From: Deinococci bacterium
Lineage (GTDB): Bacteria > Deinococcota > Deinococci > Deinococcales > Trueperaceae
Reading direction: 5' to 3'
Length of the DNA: 38,501 nt
NCBI GenBank assembly: GCA_030149325.1
Contig: JASBRS010000028.1
Coordinates: forward strand, 1 to 38,501
Under the pieces are notes generated by a model. The model searched no databases and was not told the DNA's origin. It saw only the letters and a program-made list of their open reading frames with translations. Of the stretch, positions 20,132 to 28,701 are shown piece by piece (position 1 is the first letter of the stretch; each line of letters opens with the position of its first letter). The position numbers and the translations under genes were made by a program.

Positions 20132-21985
20132 TCAGCCGTAGGCGGCCACGGTGCCGTCGAGCGCCGCGACCAGGATGCTGTCGGCGAGCGGCAACGGGCT
20201 GGCCTGGATGGGGCCGCTCGAGACCCGGTCGCGGAACAGCGGCTTGCCGGAGCGGGCGTCGTAGGCCAGCAGCTCGCCGCCCTCGGTCCCCAGGTAGAGC
20301 GTTCCGGCCGCCAGGGCCGGGGTGGCGGTGACGGCGGCGGGGAGGTCCCGCACCCACACGTCGTCCCCCGTGCGCAGCGACAGGCAGTGCAGGCGACGGC
20401 CCCAGGACACCGCGTAGACGTACTGTCCCCAGATCACCGGGGTCGCCCACAGCTCGCCCTCCAGGTCGAAGGTCCAGTCGGTATCGCGGCGGCTGAGGTC
20501 GAAGGCGTGCAGCGCCCCGCCGCGTTCCGGGATGAGGAGCACCCCGCCGGCCGCCGACAGCGTGGCCACCACGGGTCCCACCTCGACCTTGAACGACGGC
20601 GCACCGCTGTCGGCCTTCACCGCATGGAGCCACCCGGCTTCGTCGGTGAACAGCACCAGGCCCGCGTGGACGGTCGGCGGGGTGGCCGCGGGGGCGCCCG
20701 CCGGGTAGCGCCAGCGCTCGGCCCCGTCGAGATCCCAGCAGGCGGCGCCGTCGCGTCGGTCGGTCAGCACCAGCCCCTCGCCGAAGGGGAGGACGCCGAC
20801 GACGTCGGCCTCGTCACGGTGCCATAGCGTCTCGCCCCGTGGCCAGGCGATGGCCTGGAGCGTCCCGTCCCGGCTCACGACCACGACGCGGTCCTCGGCG
20901 AACACCGGGGCCTGACTGACCTCGTCGCGCAGCTCGAACGAGGCGTGCACGCCGCCGTCGGCGGGGCGGAGCACCGCCAGGGCGTCGCTGCGCTGTCCTA
21001 CCAGCACGAACCCTTCGGCCGCTGCGAGCCCGGCGGGCCACTGCGGGCCCTCCTCCAGCTTGCGGACCCAGCGGCGCCGCAGGCCCGCAGCCGAGGCGGG
21101 CCCGTCGGGGTAGACGCCGCGTCGGCCCGGTCCGCCGAGCGCGACATGGGTGACGCGGGCGCGCAGCCCGCTCTGGATCGAGCGCAGGGCATCGGCCACG
21201 GCCAGGCCCGAGAGCGGCCTGCGCTCGGGGTCCTTCTCGAGCAGCGTCCCGATCAGTCGCGCCAGCACGGGCGGCACCTGGGGATTGAGCTCGTGGGCCG
21301 GCGTCGGGGAGCCGTAGACGTGCTGGTAGAGCACAGCCTGGTCGTTGTCGGCGTCGAAGGGCGCCGCGCCCGTGACGGTGCGGTAGAGGACCGCCCCGAA
21401 GGCGTAGAGGTCGGTGGCGGCGCCGGTGGCTTCGCCCGTGGCCTGCTCCGGCGCCATGTACTGCGGGGTCCCGAGCGTGAAGCCGGTGCGGGTGAGCTCC
21501 CGCGAGGTCTCGGTGAGCTGCACCAGACCGAAGTCCATCACCTTGGGGTGGCCCTGCTGCGTCAGCAGGATGTTGCGCGGGGTCAGGTCGCGGTGCACCA
21601 TGCCCAGGCGATGGACGTAACCCAGCGCCTCGGCCACCGTGATGGCGGCCCGGAAGAGACGCTCCAGCGCCTCCGGATCGGCCTCGAGCGGTCCCAGGTC
21701 GGTCACCGGACCGCCCTCGATGAGCTCCATGGCGAAGTAGACGTTGTCGCCGAGGCCGAGATCGTAGATGCTCACGATCCCCGGGTGGTTGAGCCGCGCC
21801 AGGGCTCGGATCTCGCGGCGGAAGCGCTCGGAGTCGGTCTCGGTGAGGTGGGGCCGCAGCACCTTCAGGGCGACGGTGCGTTCGAGATGCCGGTCGCGGG
21901 CACGGAACACCTGCGCCATGCCGCCGGTCCCCAGGACCCCCAGGATGTCGTAGCGGTTGTCGACGACGTCGCCGGCTTGGAACAT
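20132..21985 (-). CDS. Serine/threonine protein kinase with PQQ-type beta-propeller (RqkA-like)
   Basis: A 617-residue fusion. The N-terminal Hanks-type kinase (about 10-275) has the glycine loop LGTGGMAQVF (18-27), Lys41 in VALKVL, the catalytic loop HRDLTPRN (131-138), DFG (Asp151) and GTPQYMAPE. After a basic linker without an obvious membrane helix, residues about 310-617 are repeated beta strands of a PQQ/quinoprotein-like propeller, with blades such as GVLLIPERGGALHAFDLS and GTLYLGTEGGELLAYDARSG. This order matches Deinococcus radiodurans RqkA, the quinoprotein kinase tied to DNA-damage tolerance; that role here is inference. The catalytic loop has Thr135 where most serine/threonine kinases have Lys. 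It lies 18 bases downstream of a small RHH gene in one operon. Confidence 0.92.
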   Translation of the reverse strand: MFQAGDVVDNRYDILGVLGTGGMAQVFRARDRHLERTVALKVLRPHLTETDSERFRREIRALARLNHPGIVSIYDLGLGDNVYFAMELIEGGPVTDLGPLEADPEALERLFRAAITVAEALGYVHRLGMVHRDLTPRNILLTQQGHPKVMDFGLVQLTETSRELTRTGFTLGTPQYMAPEQATGEATGAATDLYAFGAVLYRTVTGAAPFDADNDQAVLYQHVYGSPTPAHELNPQVPPVLARLIGTLLEKDPERRPLSGLAVADALRSIQSGLRARVTHVALGGPGRRGVYPDGPASAAGLRRRWVRKLEEGPQWPAGLAAAEGFVLVGQRSDALAVLRPADGGVHASFELRDEVSQAPVFAEDRVVVVSRDGTLQAIAWPRGETLWHRDEADVVGVLPFGEGLVLTDRRDGAACWDLDGAERWRYPAGAPAATPPTVHAGLVLFTDEAGWLHAVKADSGAPSFKVEVGPVVATLSAAGGVLLIPERGGALHAFDLSRRDTDWTFDLEGELWATPVIWGQYVYAVSWGRRLHCLSLRTGDDVWVRDLPAAVTATPALAAGTLYLGTEGGELLAYDARSGKPLFRDRVSSGPIQASPLPLADSILVAALDGTVAAYG

Positions 21986-22003
21986 CGATCGAGCGCGCCG
22001 CGC

Positions 22004-22213
22004 TCAGTGCTCGTCGAGCGCCTTGAGGAGCTCGGGGTCGAGCCGGCCCTCCTCGACCGCGCGGTTGAGCATCTCGATCCCCAGGCGGACGACCTCCGAC
22101 TTGGAGACCAAGCGTTCGGGGTTGGAGAGCTGGTACGCCGTCTTGGTGAGCAGGGAGTCCTGAGCCTCGGTGATCACCACCTGCAAGCGCTTGCTCTTCT
22201 CCCTCTTGGGCAC
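22004..22213 (-). CDS. Small ribbon-helix-helix-like protein
   Basis: A 69-residue basic protein. It starts at GTG 22213 behind GGGGAGGAG, about 35 bases after a good promoter. A predicted strand (KRLQVVITEAQDSLL) is followed by helices containing the RHH-typical SKSEVVRLGIEMLNRAV, then a short acidic tail. This is the pattern of CopG/Arc-type DNA-binding regulators, but the similarity is weak and no family name is claimed. It is co-transcribed with the kinase gene, 18 bases apart. A dyad in the shared promoter region (22258-22284) is an obvious candidate for autoregulation. It could instead be an antitoxin-like or kinase-partner protein. Confidence 0.8.
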   Translation of the reverse strand: MPKREKSKRLQVVITEAQDSLLTKTAYQLSNPERLVSKSEVVRLGIEMLNRAVEEGRLDPELLKALDEH

Positions 22214-22247
22214 GATACTCCTCCCCGCCTGCGACGTTCGGCAAGCA

Positions 22248-22277
22248 ACTATAGCATCGCACGCATTTTCTTGACAA
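22248..22277 (-). promoter_or_regulatory. Promoter of the RHH-kinase operon
   Basis: Minus strand: the -35 is TTGTCA (22277-22272), the spacer is 18 bases, and the -10 is TATAGT (22253-22248). The -35 lies on the same bases as the murA -35 on the other strand. Confidence 0.8.
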
Positions 22278-22284
22278 TGCTGCG
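22258..22284. promoter_or_regulatory. Dyad between the divergent murA and RHH-kinase promoters
   Basis: CGCA-C-GCATT on the left is inverted to AATGC-TGCG on the right, nine pairs with one extra base. The 8-base centre contains part of the shared -35. It is placed so that a bound protein would block both promoters. Confidence 0.55.
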
Positions 22285-22299
22285 TTGCCAGCCTAGACT
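22271..22299 (+). promoter_or_regulatory. Promoter of murA
   Basis: The -35 is TTGACA (22271-22276, perfect), the spacer is 17 bases, and the -10 is TAGACT (22294-22299). The leader before the murA ATG would be about 70 bases. Confidence 0.82.
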
Positions 22300-22378
22300 A
22301 CGGTGACAAGCGTGTGTAAGTTGCACATGATGTGGAAAATCTCACAGCGGCCTTGGGCACGGCGAGCGAGGGGCACGG

Positions 22379-23698
22379 ATGACCGACCAAAACGACCTCC
22401 TGATCATCCACGGCGGGACGCCCCTGCACGGCACGCTGCGCGTCAACAGCGCCAAGAACTCGGCCCTCTACCTCATGCTGGCCGCCCTGCTGACGGACGA
22501 CCCGGTGGTGCTGGAGGACGTCCCCCGACTCAGCGACGTGCTGGTGATGGAGGAGATCCTGCGGCACGTCGGGGTCGAGACGCGCTGGGAGGACCGCGAC
22601 GTGCACCTCCACGCCCGCACCGTCACCACCTGCCACGCGCCCTACCGTCTGGTCAGCAAGATGCGCGCCAGCTTCGTGGCGATGGGGGCGCTGCTCGCTC
22701 GTTGCGGCGAGGCGCGCATCTCCATGCCCGGGGGCTGCGCCTTCGGGCCGCGCCCGGTCGACCGCCACATCCGCGCCTTCCGGGATCTCGGGGTGGCGGT
22801 GGAGGAGGCCGACGGCGACTTCATGGCGCGGCGCTTCGGTCCGCTGGCCGGGCACGTGAGCTTCGAGGAACCCACCGTAGGCGGGACCCAGAACGTCCTC
22901 CTGGCCGCCGCGCTGTCACCCAACGAGGTCGTCATCGAGAACGCCGCTCAGGAGCCCGAGGTGCCGGACCTGGCCCGCATGCTGACGGCGATGGGCGCCC
23001 AGGTGGAGGGAGCGGGGACGTCGGTCGTCCGGATCCGTGGCGCCGATCGCCTGCACGGCGTTCGCTTCCGGCCCATCCCGGATCGCATCGAAGCCGGCAC
23101 CTACCTGCTCGCCGCGGCCGCCAGTCGGGGCCGCATCGAGCTCGAGAACGTCCTCCCCGAGCATCTGGAGACGACGCTGGAAGCGCTGGAGCGCACCGGG
23201 GTCCGCGTCGAGCGCCGGCCGCGGGCGGTCGCCATCGACGCCGGCGGCACGCTGAAGCCCACCGACGTGGTGGCGCGCCCGTACCCGGGGCTGCCGACCG
23301 ACCTCCAGGCTCCCTTCGGGGCCTATCTCGCCACCATCGCGGGGCGCAGCACGGTGCGGGACGACGTCTATCCCGACCGCTTCACGCATATCGAGGCGTT
23401 GGTGCGGGCGGGGGCTCGCATGCGTCTCGACGACCGCGTGTTGAAGATCGACGGCGGGCCCCTGACCGGGACCTCGCTGCACGCCGCCGACATCCGCGCC
23501 GGTGGTGCGTTGATCGTGGCCGCCCTGGCGGCGCGCGGACGCTCGGAGATCAGCGGGGTGGCGTTCATCGACCGCGGCTACGAGGACGTGGCGGCGCGCC
23601 TGGCCGCGCTGGGCGCAGCGGTGGAACGCAGCGCCGGCACGACGCCGGAGCTCATGGTGACCGGCACCTACGGCGCCCTCCCCGTCATCCGCAACTGA
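22379..23698 (+). CDS. murA: UDP-N-acetylglucosamine 1-carboxyvinyltransferase
   Basis: First committed step of peptidoglycan synthesis: transfer of enolpyruvate from PEP to UDP-GlcNAc in the cytosol. The 439 residues form the usual two-lobed EPT fold. The N-terminal substrate motif is NSAKNSAL (Lys26, Asn27). The active-site cysteine is in MPGGCAFGPRP (Cys120), the residue alkylated by fosfomycin in sensitive enzymes. Later conserved blocks are EEPTVGGTQN, DRIEAGTYLLAAA, and the C-terminal DIRAGGALIVAALAA. The start is ATG at 22379 with GAGGGG seven bases before. It converges on the molybdoenzyme gene with a 9-base gap. Confidence 0.97.
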   Translation: MTDQNDLLIIHGGTPLHGTLRVNSAKNSALYLMLAALLTDDPVVLEDVPRLSDVLVMEEILRHVGVETRWEDRDVHLHARTVTTCHAPYRLVSKMRASFVAMGALLARCGEARISMPGGCAFGPRPVDRHIRAFRDLGVAVEEADGDFMARRFGPLAGHVSFEEPTVGGTQNVLLAAALSPNEVVIENAAQEPEVPDLARMLTAMGAQVEGAGTSVVRIRGADRLHGVRFRPIPDRIEAGTYLLAAAASRGRIELENVLPEHLETTLEALERTGVRVERRPRAVAIDAGGTLKPTDVVARPYPGLPTDLQAPFGAYLATIAGRSTVRDDVYPDRFTHIEALVRAGARMRLDDRVLKIDGGPLTGTSLHAADIRAGGALIVAALAARGRSEISGVAFIDRGYEDVAARLAALGAAVERSAGTTPELMVTGTYGALPVIRN

Positions 23699-23707
23699 GG
23701 TAGGACC

Positions 23708-25255
23708 TCAACTCACGCGCACCCGGACGCGGTGGTAGCCCGTGGCGCCATCTGGCAGGGGCTGGTGCTTCTCGGACGTCTGCAGCGCCCCGGTGCCGTC
23801 GACCGCCCGAACCAGCAGCTCGTAGTTCCCGGGGGCCGCGTCCCACTCGAACCCCCACAGCGTCCAGGACAAGGCGTTGTCCGCCGGCCGCAGCGTGGCC
23901 GGGCGCCAGCTCGCTCCGTCGTCGACCGAGACCTCCACCCGCTGCACGCCGCGGATACCGGCGAAGGCGATCCCGCCCACGGCGGCGCCGCCGTCGAGCA
24001 CCGTGGCGGTAGGGGTGTCGATGCGGCTCATGGTGCGGACCTCGGCGGTGCTGCTCCAGCCGCGTTGCTGCCAGTAGCCGGTGTAGGGCTGATCGATGAC
24101 CTCGACGTCCACCACCCACTTCACGCTCTTCATGCCGTAGATCCCGGGCACCAACACGCGCGCCGGGAAGCCGTGGCCCCGCACCAGCGGCGCTCCGTCC
24201 TGCAGGTAGGCGACGAGGGTGCCGTCGCGCCGGCCGACCTCCAGGGGGATGGAGTCGGAGTAGTTGTCGGCGGCCCGCATCACGATCTCCGTGGCCCCGG
24301 CCTTCACGCCGGCCATGTCGAGCAGGTCGCGCAGCGGAACGCCTGTCCAGTCGCTGTTGCCCACCAGGTGGCCGCCGACCTCGTTGGAGATGCAGATGAG
24401 GGTGCTGGTGCGGGTGGTGGCGGGCAGCGCCATCAGGTCGGAGAGGCTCAACTCGAGCGGATGCTCCACCAGCCCATGGAGCTTGAGCCGCCAGCGCTCC
24501 GCGTCCACCGTGGGGTCCACGAAGTTCTTGGAGACCACGTAGTGGTCCTTGACGGGCGTCACCACCGGCCCAAGCCCGCGGATGCGCGCCAGCAGGCCCT
24601 CGAGCCCGGCGGCCTGCGCCACGGCGCCGAGCACCGTGCGCAGCATCCCGGCCCCGACGGCCAGCACCAAGAGGGCCCGTGCGGTCCGCCCCAGCGCCTC
24701 GCGGCGCCCGCTGTCGTGCTTCCCGGGGTCGAGCCGCGGCGCCGGCTGCGTCGCCAGCACGCCTCCGTACAGGGCGCCGAACAGCGCGGCCCACAGGTGC
24801 GTGGCGAGGGGCGGGTAGAAGTAGTTGGTGGCGCTGAGCCCGAACGCGCCGAGCCCCTCCGAGGGGAGGAGCACGAAGCCCACCAGCGCCGGCGTCGCCA
24901 CCGCGGGCAGCGCCACCCGCCAGCCGCGCGCGAGCCCCAGCAGGGGGAGCGCCAGCAGCGTCCATAGCGCCAGGTAGACCACAGCGAGGGTGCCGAACAG
25001 CGCGTACTTGGCGTAGTGATCGAGGCCGTACGGGAGCGCGTGGATGAGGTTGAAGACGGCGGGAACCCCCAGCACGTGGCCGGTCATGTCGAACAGCAGA
25101 TCGACCGGCGTGCGTGCCGAGACGAAGATGCGTCCCACCACCATGCCCACCCCGGACAGCAGCGCCGCGGCGGCGCCGATGGCGAGGCGCCTGCCCGGGC
25201 GGCGACGGGACGACGTCGGGGTGTCCGTGCGGGTTCGGCTCCGGAGTCGGTCCAT
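23708..25255 (-). CDS. Membrane-anchored molybdopterin oxidoreductase (sulfite oxidase fold), five helices
   Basis: A 515-residue membrane redox enzyme. Five hydrophobic helices lie at about 24-44, 84-106, 113-131, 148-168 and 192-211. They are followed by a sulfite oxidase-type molybdopterin domain with the Mo-ligand cysteine in LICISNEVGG (Cys288), the block PARVLVPGIYGMKSVKWV, and a C-terminal Ig-like dimerisation domain (VEVSVDDGASWRPATL to ELLVRAVDG). SGRREALGR (183-190) directly before the last helix resembles a twin-arginine motif. That is the layout of polytopic molybdoenzymes inserted by Sec for the first helices and by Tat for the last, which puts the cofactor domain outside. The electron partner and substrate are unknown. 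The start is ATG at 25255. Confidence 0.9.
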   Translation of the reverse strand: MDRLRSRTRTDTPTSSRRRPGRRLAIGAAAALLSGVGMVVGRIFVSARTPVDLLFDMTGHVLGVPAVFNLIHALPYGLDHYAKYALFGTLAVVYLALWTLLALPLLGLARGWRVALPAVATPALVGFVLLPSEGLGAFGLSATNYFYPPLATHLWAALFGALYGGVLATQPAPRLDPGKHDSGRREALGRTARALLVLAVGAGMLRTVLGAVAQAAGLEGLLARIRGLGPVVTPVKDHYVVSKNFVDPTVDAERWRLKLHGLVEHPLELSLSDLMALPATTRTSTLICISNEVGGHLVGNSDWTGVPLRDLLDMAGVKAGATEIVMRAADNYSDSIPLEVGRRDGTLVAYLQDGAPLVRGHGFPARVLVPGIYGMKSVKWVVDVEVIDQPYTGYWQQRGWSSTAEVRTMSRIDTPTATVLDGGAAVGGIAFAGIRGVQRVEVSVDDGASWRPATLRPADNALSWTLWGFEWDAAPGNYELLVRAVDGTGALQTSEKHQPLPDGATGYHRVRVRVS

Positions 25256-25313
25256 GCCCCGGTATAGCGCGCGACGACCCGGCAGTCCTCACGCTCCGGT
25301 CACGCCTGCCGAG

Positions 25314-26486
25314 CTAGCTGCGGGGCGGCGGCTCCTCGGTCGTGGCGTCGCCCGCATCCTCGTCGGTCCGCGGAGGCGGGTCGTCGGCGATCGCCGTCAC
25401 GCTCGGGTCGGCGGCCTCGGTCTCCGCGACCGCCGCGTCGGTACCCTCGGAAGGGGTCGCCGATGCCGTGCCGCTGGCGCCTTCGCCATCGGAATCGGCT
25501 TCGCGTGTCGAGGCGGACGCGTCCGCGTCGGCCGCGTCGCTCGCCTCGACGGCGGGGGCGTCGGCATCCACGTCGCTCTCCCCGTCGGCCTCCGTGGCGA
25601 GCTCGCGGTTGTGCTCGGCGGCGGCGCGCTCGACGCTGGGGTCGGCATCGGGCCACAGGCGCGCTTCCTCGACGTCGTCGAGGAAGCGTTCGTAGGCGGG
25701 CGCGCCATCGTCGGCGGCGGCCGGCGGGCGGCCGGACGCGCGGGCGCGGCGCCGCAACACCACGCCGGCGGCCGCCGTCATCAGCCCCAGGACGATCAGG
25801 ATCAGCCAGCCCACACCGCGGGTGGTGGCCCGGTAGGGCAGCAGCACGCCGCTGTCGAGCTCCCGCCGCTGTGCGCCCTGGGTCGCGGCCAGGAGGTCGA
25901 CCACGGGGACGTGCTGCGTGGGGCTCGAGAACGACCACGGGGAGGCGGTGGCGGTGAGCGGGCGCCAGGCGTCCTGGCGGAAGGGATCGTAGACGCCCAC
26001 CACGGCGTAGACCTCGGCGCGGTCCGGGCGGGGCAGGGCCGTACGGAGGATCAGCGCCGTCCCTTGCACCTCGACGGTGACGGGCAGGCGCGGCCAGGTC
26101 CCAGGCGAGCCCTCGGGCTCCGCCTCGACCGCGTACGCCTCGTCTCCGGTGACGCGCAACGCGATGTTCCAGCCGTGCTTGGGGGGCATGGTCATACCGG
26201 ACCCGGGCAGGAGCTCGGAGGCGCCGCCGCTGCCGGTATCGATGTAGACCTCGATGACGGGGGCGGAGAAGCCGTTGCGGAGTCCGCCCGGATTCGAGAG
26301 CGCCCCCATCGTCACCCTCACGGTGAGATCCTTGGCGTCGCTCACCGTCACGCCCTGAAGATCGAAGTCGGCGGTGTTGGCGTAGAGGGGAGCCGTGGGA
26401 GGGACCAGGGTGCCGTCACCGACGGCATCCCCGGCGGGATCCTGCAGGTGCAGCAGGGCGGCAGCGAGGACGAGGAGATGGATCAC
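25314..26486 (-). CDS. Membrane-anchored glucodextranase-C/DOMON-like protein with acidic tail
   Basis: A 390-residue protein. A signal-like N-terminus ([13 protein letters not shown], cleavage plausible near 14) is followed by a domain resembling the C-terminal domain of glucodextranase (about 15-200). Its features are DPAGDAVGDGT, FDLQGVTVSD, VRVTMGALSNPGG, GFSAPVIEVYIDT and GWNIALRV. One transmembrane helix lies at 224-245, followed by RRRAR. The remaining 130 residues form a low-complexity tail very rich in Asp, Glu, Ala, Ser and Thr, expected in the cytoplasm. No catalytic site is seen, so a binding or surface role is likely. The start is GTG at 26486, overlapping the yvcK stop (GTGA). 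It lies 58 bases before the molybdoenzyme gene in the same direction. Confidence 0.82.
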   Translation of the reverse strand: MIHLLVLAAALLHLQDPAGDAVGDGTLVPPTAPLYANTADFDLQGVTVSDAKDLTVRVTMGALSNPGGLRNGFSAPVIEVYIDTGSGGASELLPGSGMTMPPKHGWNIALRVTGDEAYAVEAEPEGSPGTWPRLPVTVEVQGTALILRTALPRPDRAEVYAVVGVYDPFRQDAWRPLTATASPWSFSSPTQHVPVVDLLAATQGAQRRELDSGVLLPYRATTRGVGWLILIVLGLMTAAAGVVLRRRARASGRPPAAADDGAPAYERFLDDVEEARLWPDADPSVERAAAEHNRELATEADGESDVDADAPAVEASDAADADASASTREADSDGEGASGTASATPSEGTDAAVAETEAADPSVTAIADDPPPRTDEDAGDATTEEPPPRS

Positions 26487-27823
26487 GGGAGCAGGCCTGC
26501 CTTCCGGGTCGCCGCACGCCGGCGCGCCAGGTCGACGAGCCAGCCCGCGAGACGCTGGCTGTCGTGCTGGGCCACGGGTCCGGGGCCGAGCAACGGGAGC
26601 TGCAGTACCTCGAGCCCGGCATCGCGGAGCTGGTCCAGCGACGGTTCGACGGCGGTCGCGCCCTCGGTCCGGTAGGCCTCGAGACGGGCATCGTCGACGG
26701 GAGCGCTGTTCAAGACCACGACATCCGGCAGGCGCCCGAGGTGGCGCGCGAGGGCCTCGACGTGGGCGTAGGCGTCGAAGCCGTCGGTCTCCCCGGCCTC
26801 GGTCATGATGTTGCACACGTACACCAGGTCGGCGGGCGTGTCCATGAGGGCCCGCCGGACCTCGGGCACGAGGATCGGCGGCAACGTGCTGGTGAAGAGG
26901 CTACCCGGCCCCAGGACGGCGAGGTCGGCCGCGAGGATGGCGGAGACCACCTCGGGGACCGCCTCCGGCTGCTCCGGTTCGAGCGCGACCGCGCGCGCGG
27001 GCCCCGGGCACTGACGGGTGCGACTCTCACCGCGGATGACCTCGCCCCCGGGCTTGCTGACGAGCAGGGTGACGGGGCGGCCGGTCACGGGGTACACGGC
27101 GCCGGAGAGGTTCAGCAGGCGGTTGAGCACCCGGATGGCCTGTCCGAAGTCGCCCTCGACCTCGGTGAGGGTGGTGATCAGGAGGTTGCCGAAGGTGTGG
27201 CCCTGGAGCTCCTCGCCACGACGGAACCGGTACTGCAGGAGCCGCGTCACCTCGAGCTCGTTGTCGCTCAGCGCCGCGAGGCAGTCGGTCAGGTCGCCCG
27301 GGGAGGGCATGTCGAATGCGGCCCGCAGGCGCCCCGAGGAGCCGCCGTCGTCGCTCACCGTCACGACCGCGGTGAGGTTCGAGGTGTGCTCCCGCAGTCC
27401 GCGCAAGAGGTTGCTGAGGCCGCTACCGCCACCCAACGCCACGACGCGCGGCCCCCGTGCCAGCGACAGGCGCTCGTGCAGGAACACCGCGGCCCGGTCG
27501 GGGCGCGCCACCCAGTGCGACAGCAGCGAGCGGTTGAGGCGCACCACCGCCACGATCGCCACCAACACCCCGACGATGACCAGCGCCAGCGAGGCGTAGC
27601 CTCCGACGGCGCGCCAGCCCTCGCTCACCAGGACCGTCTCGATCGGCGTCGAGACCTCGCGACGGTGACCTCCGAGCAGCCATAGGGCTGCGCCCGCGAC
27701 GCCCAGCACCATCAGCACGGTGCCCGCCAGGGCCAGCCCCACGTGGCGCTTCACCCCCATCCCGGGGGTGAGCCAGAGGCGCCAAGTGAGCACCGCCGAG
27801 GCGCGCTCCCGTAGCCGCCTCAC
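26483..27823 (-). CDS. yvcK: YvcK/GlmR-type gluconeogenesis factor, membrane-anchored
   Basis: CofD-like fold protein that binds UDP-GlcNAc and is needed in Firmicutes for cell-envelope precursor supply on gluconeogenic carbon. The 446 residues differ from the roughly 320-residue B. subtilis protein by an N-terminal extension with two membrane helices (about 27-51 and 75-95). The conserved core starts at [17 protein letters not shown] (128-143), followed by [26 protein letters not shown], the block from [19 protein letters not shown] and [14 protein letters not shown]. The start is GTG at 27823, overlapping the rapZ stop (GTGA). The rapZ-yvcK order is the classic one. The third member in Firmicutes, whiA, is absent here and replaced by the DOMON-like gene. 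Confidence 0.94.
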   Translation of the reverse strand: MRRLRERASAVLTWRLWLTPGMGVKRHVGLALAGTVLMVLGVAGAALWLLGGHRREVSTPIETVLVSEGWRAVGGYASLALVIVGVLVAIVAVVRLNRSLLSHWVARPDRAAVFLHERLSLARGPRVVALGGGSGLSNLLRGLREHTSNLTAVVTVSDDGGSSGRLRAAFDMPSPGDLTDCLAALSDNELEVTRLLQYRFRRGEELQGHTFGNLLITTLTEVEGDFGQAIRVLNRLLNLSGAVYPVTGRPVTLLVSKPGGEVIRGESRTRQCPGPARAVALEPEQPEAVPEVVSAILAADLAVLGPGSLFTSTLPPILVPEVRRALMDTPADLVYVCNIMTEAGETDGFDAYAHVEALARHLGRLPDVVVLNSAPVDDARLEAYRTEGATAVEPSLDQLRDAGLEVLQLPLLGPGPVAQHDSQRLAGWLVDLARRRAATRKAGLLP

Positions 27824-28701
27824 CCGTGCTCCCGCAGCGCTTCCTCGAGGTCGCGGTGGCGCGCCCGGGTACGGAAGCTGTCGGCCAGATCGTGCGTGAG
27901 GCGCTCGGCGACGGCGACCGAGCGGTGCTGTCCGCCGGTACAGCCGATCGCCACGCTGTAGCTGGAGCGCCCCTCGCTGCGGGCCGCGCTCGCCAGGGCA
28001 CGGACGAGGCCGCGCAGGCGGGTGTAGAGCTCCAGCGCGGCCGGCGTGAAGACATACGCCTGGACGGAGGCGTCCGTACCGGGCAGTGGCTTCAGCTCGG
28101 GGTCGTAGTAGGGGTTCGGCAGCCCCCGGACGTCCAGGACGGTATCGACATCACTGGGAACGCCCCGCTTGTAGCCGAACGAGACCACTCGGAGGAGGAA
28201 GTCGCCGTCCTCGCCGAAGCGGTCCCACAGGTCCTGGACGAGCTCCCGGGCGGTGGTGCTGGTGGTGTCGATGACGACGTCGGCGAGCTCGCGCATCCCC
28301 TCGAGGGCGCGCCGCTCCCGGGCCAGGTCGGCCGTGAGGGTGCCCTCGGCCAGCGGGTGCGTCCGCCGCGTGAAGTTGTAGCGGCGCACCAGGGTGGTGT
28401 CGCTGGCGTCGAGGAAGATGACGTTGACGTCGAGGCCCCTGCCGCGCAGCTCGGCCAGGGCGGCCGGTGCGGCGTCGAGGAGGCTCCCGGTGCGGATGTC
28501 GACCCCGATGGCCAGCGGCGCGCCGGTCTGTTCGACGGCGGCGACCAGGCCCCCCCACAACGCGGGGGGAACGTTGTCGACGGCGAAGTAGCCGATGTCC
28601 TCGAGGGCGTGCAGCGCCGTGGTCTTGCCCGAGCCGGAGAGCCCGGTGAGGACGACGATGCGGTGCCCGGCCCGGGTCGCGGCGTCGGTCCGGGGGGTCA
28701 C
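27820..28701 (-). CDS. rapZ: RapZ/YvcJ family nucleotide-binding protein
   Basis: A 293-residue P-loop protein. In E. coli RapZ is an RNA-binding adaptor that senses glucosamine-6-phosphate; in Bacillus YvcJ hydrolyses GTP/ATP. Walker A is [11 protein letters not shown] (18-28). Family motifs follow: [68 protein letters not shown] and [16 protein letters not shown]. The start is GTG at 28701, overlapping the TGA of the SPOR-like gene (GTGA). It is coupled to yvcK by another GTGA, so the two amino-sugar/envelope factors are made together. Confidence 0.96.
   Translation of the reverse strand: MTPRTDAATRAGHRIVVLTGLSGSGKTTALHALEDIGYFAVDNVPPALWGGLVAAVEQTGAPLAIGVDIRTGSLLDAAPAALAELRGRGLDVNVIFLDASDTTLVRRYNFTRRTHPLAEGTLTADLARERRALEGMRELADVVIDTTSTTARELVQDLWDRFGEDGDFLLRVVSFGYKRGVPSDVDTVLDVRGLPNPYYDPELKPLPGTDASVQAYVFTPAALELYTRLRGLVRALASAARSEGRSSYSVAIGCTGGQHRSVAVAERLTHDLADSFRTRARHRDLEEALREHG

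Noticed and set aside
22303-23703. A plus-strand frame overlapping murA in another register
   Set aside because: Its translation is Arg/Pro/Gly-rich shadow sequence, while the 22379 frame is a full MurA with its active-site cysteine.
25256-25290. TATACC just before the molybdoenzyme ATG as a firm promoter
   Set aside because: Only five bases separate it from ATG and no -35 is visible, so I mention it only as part of a weak pattern.
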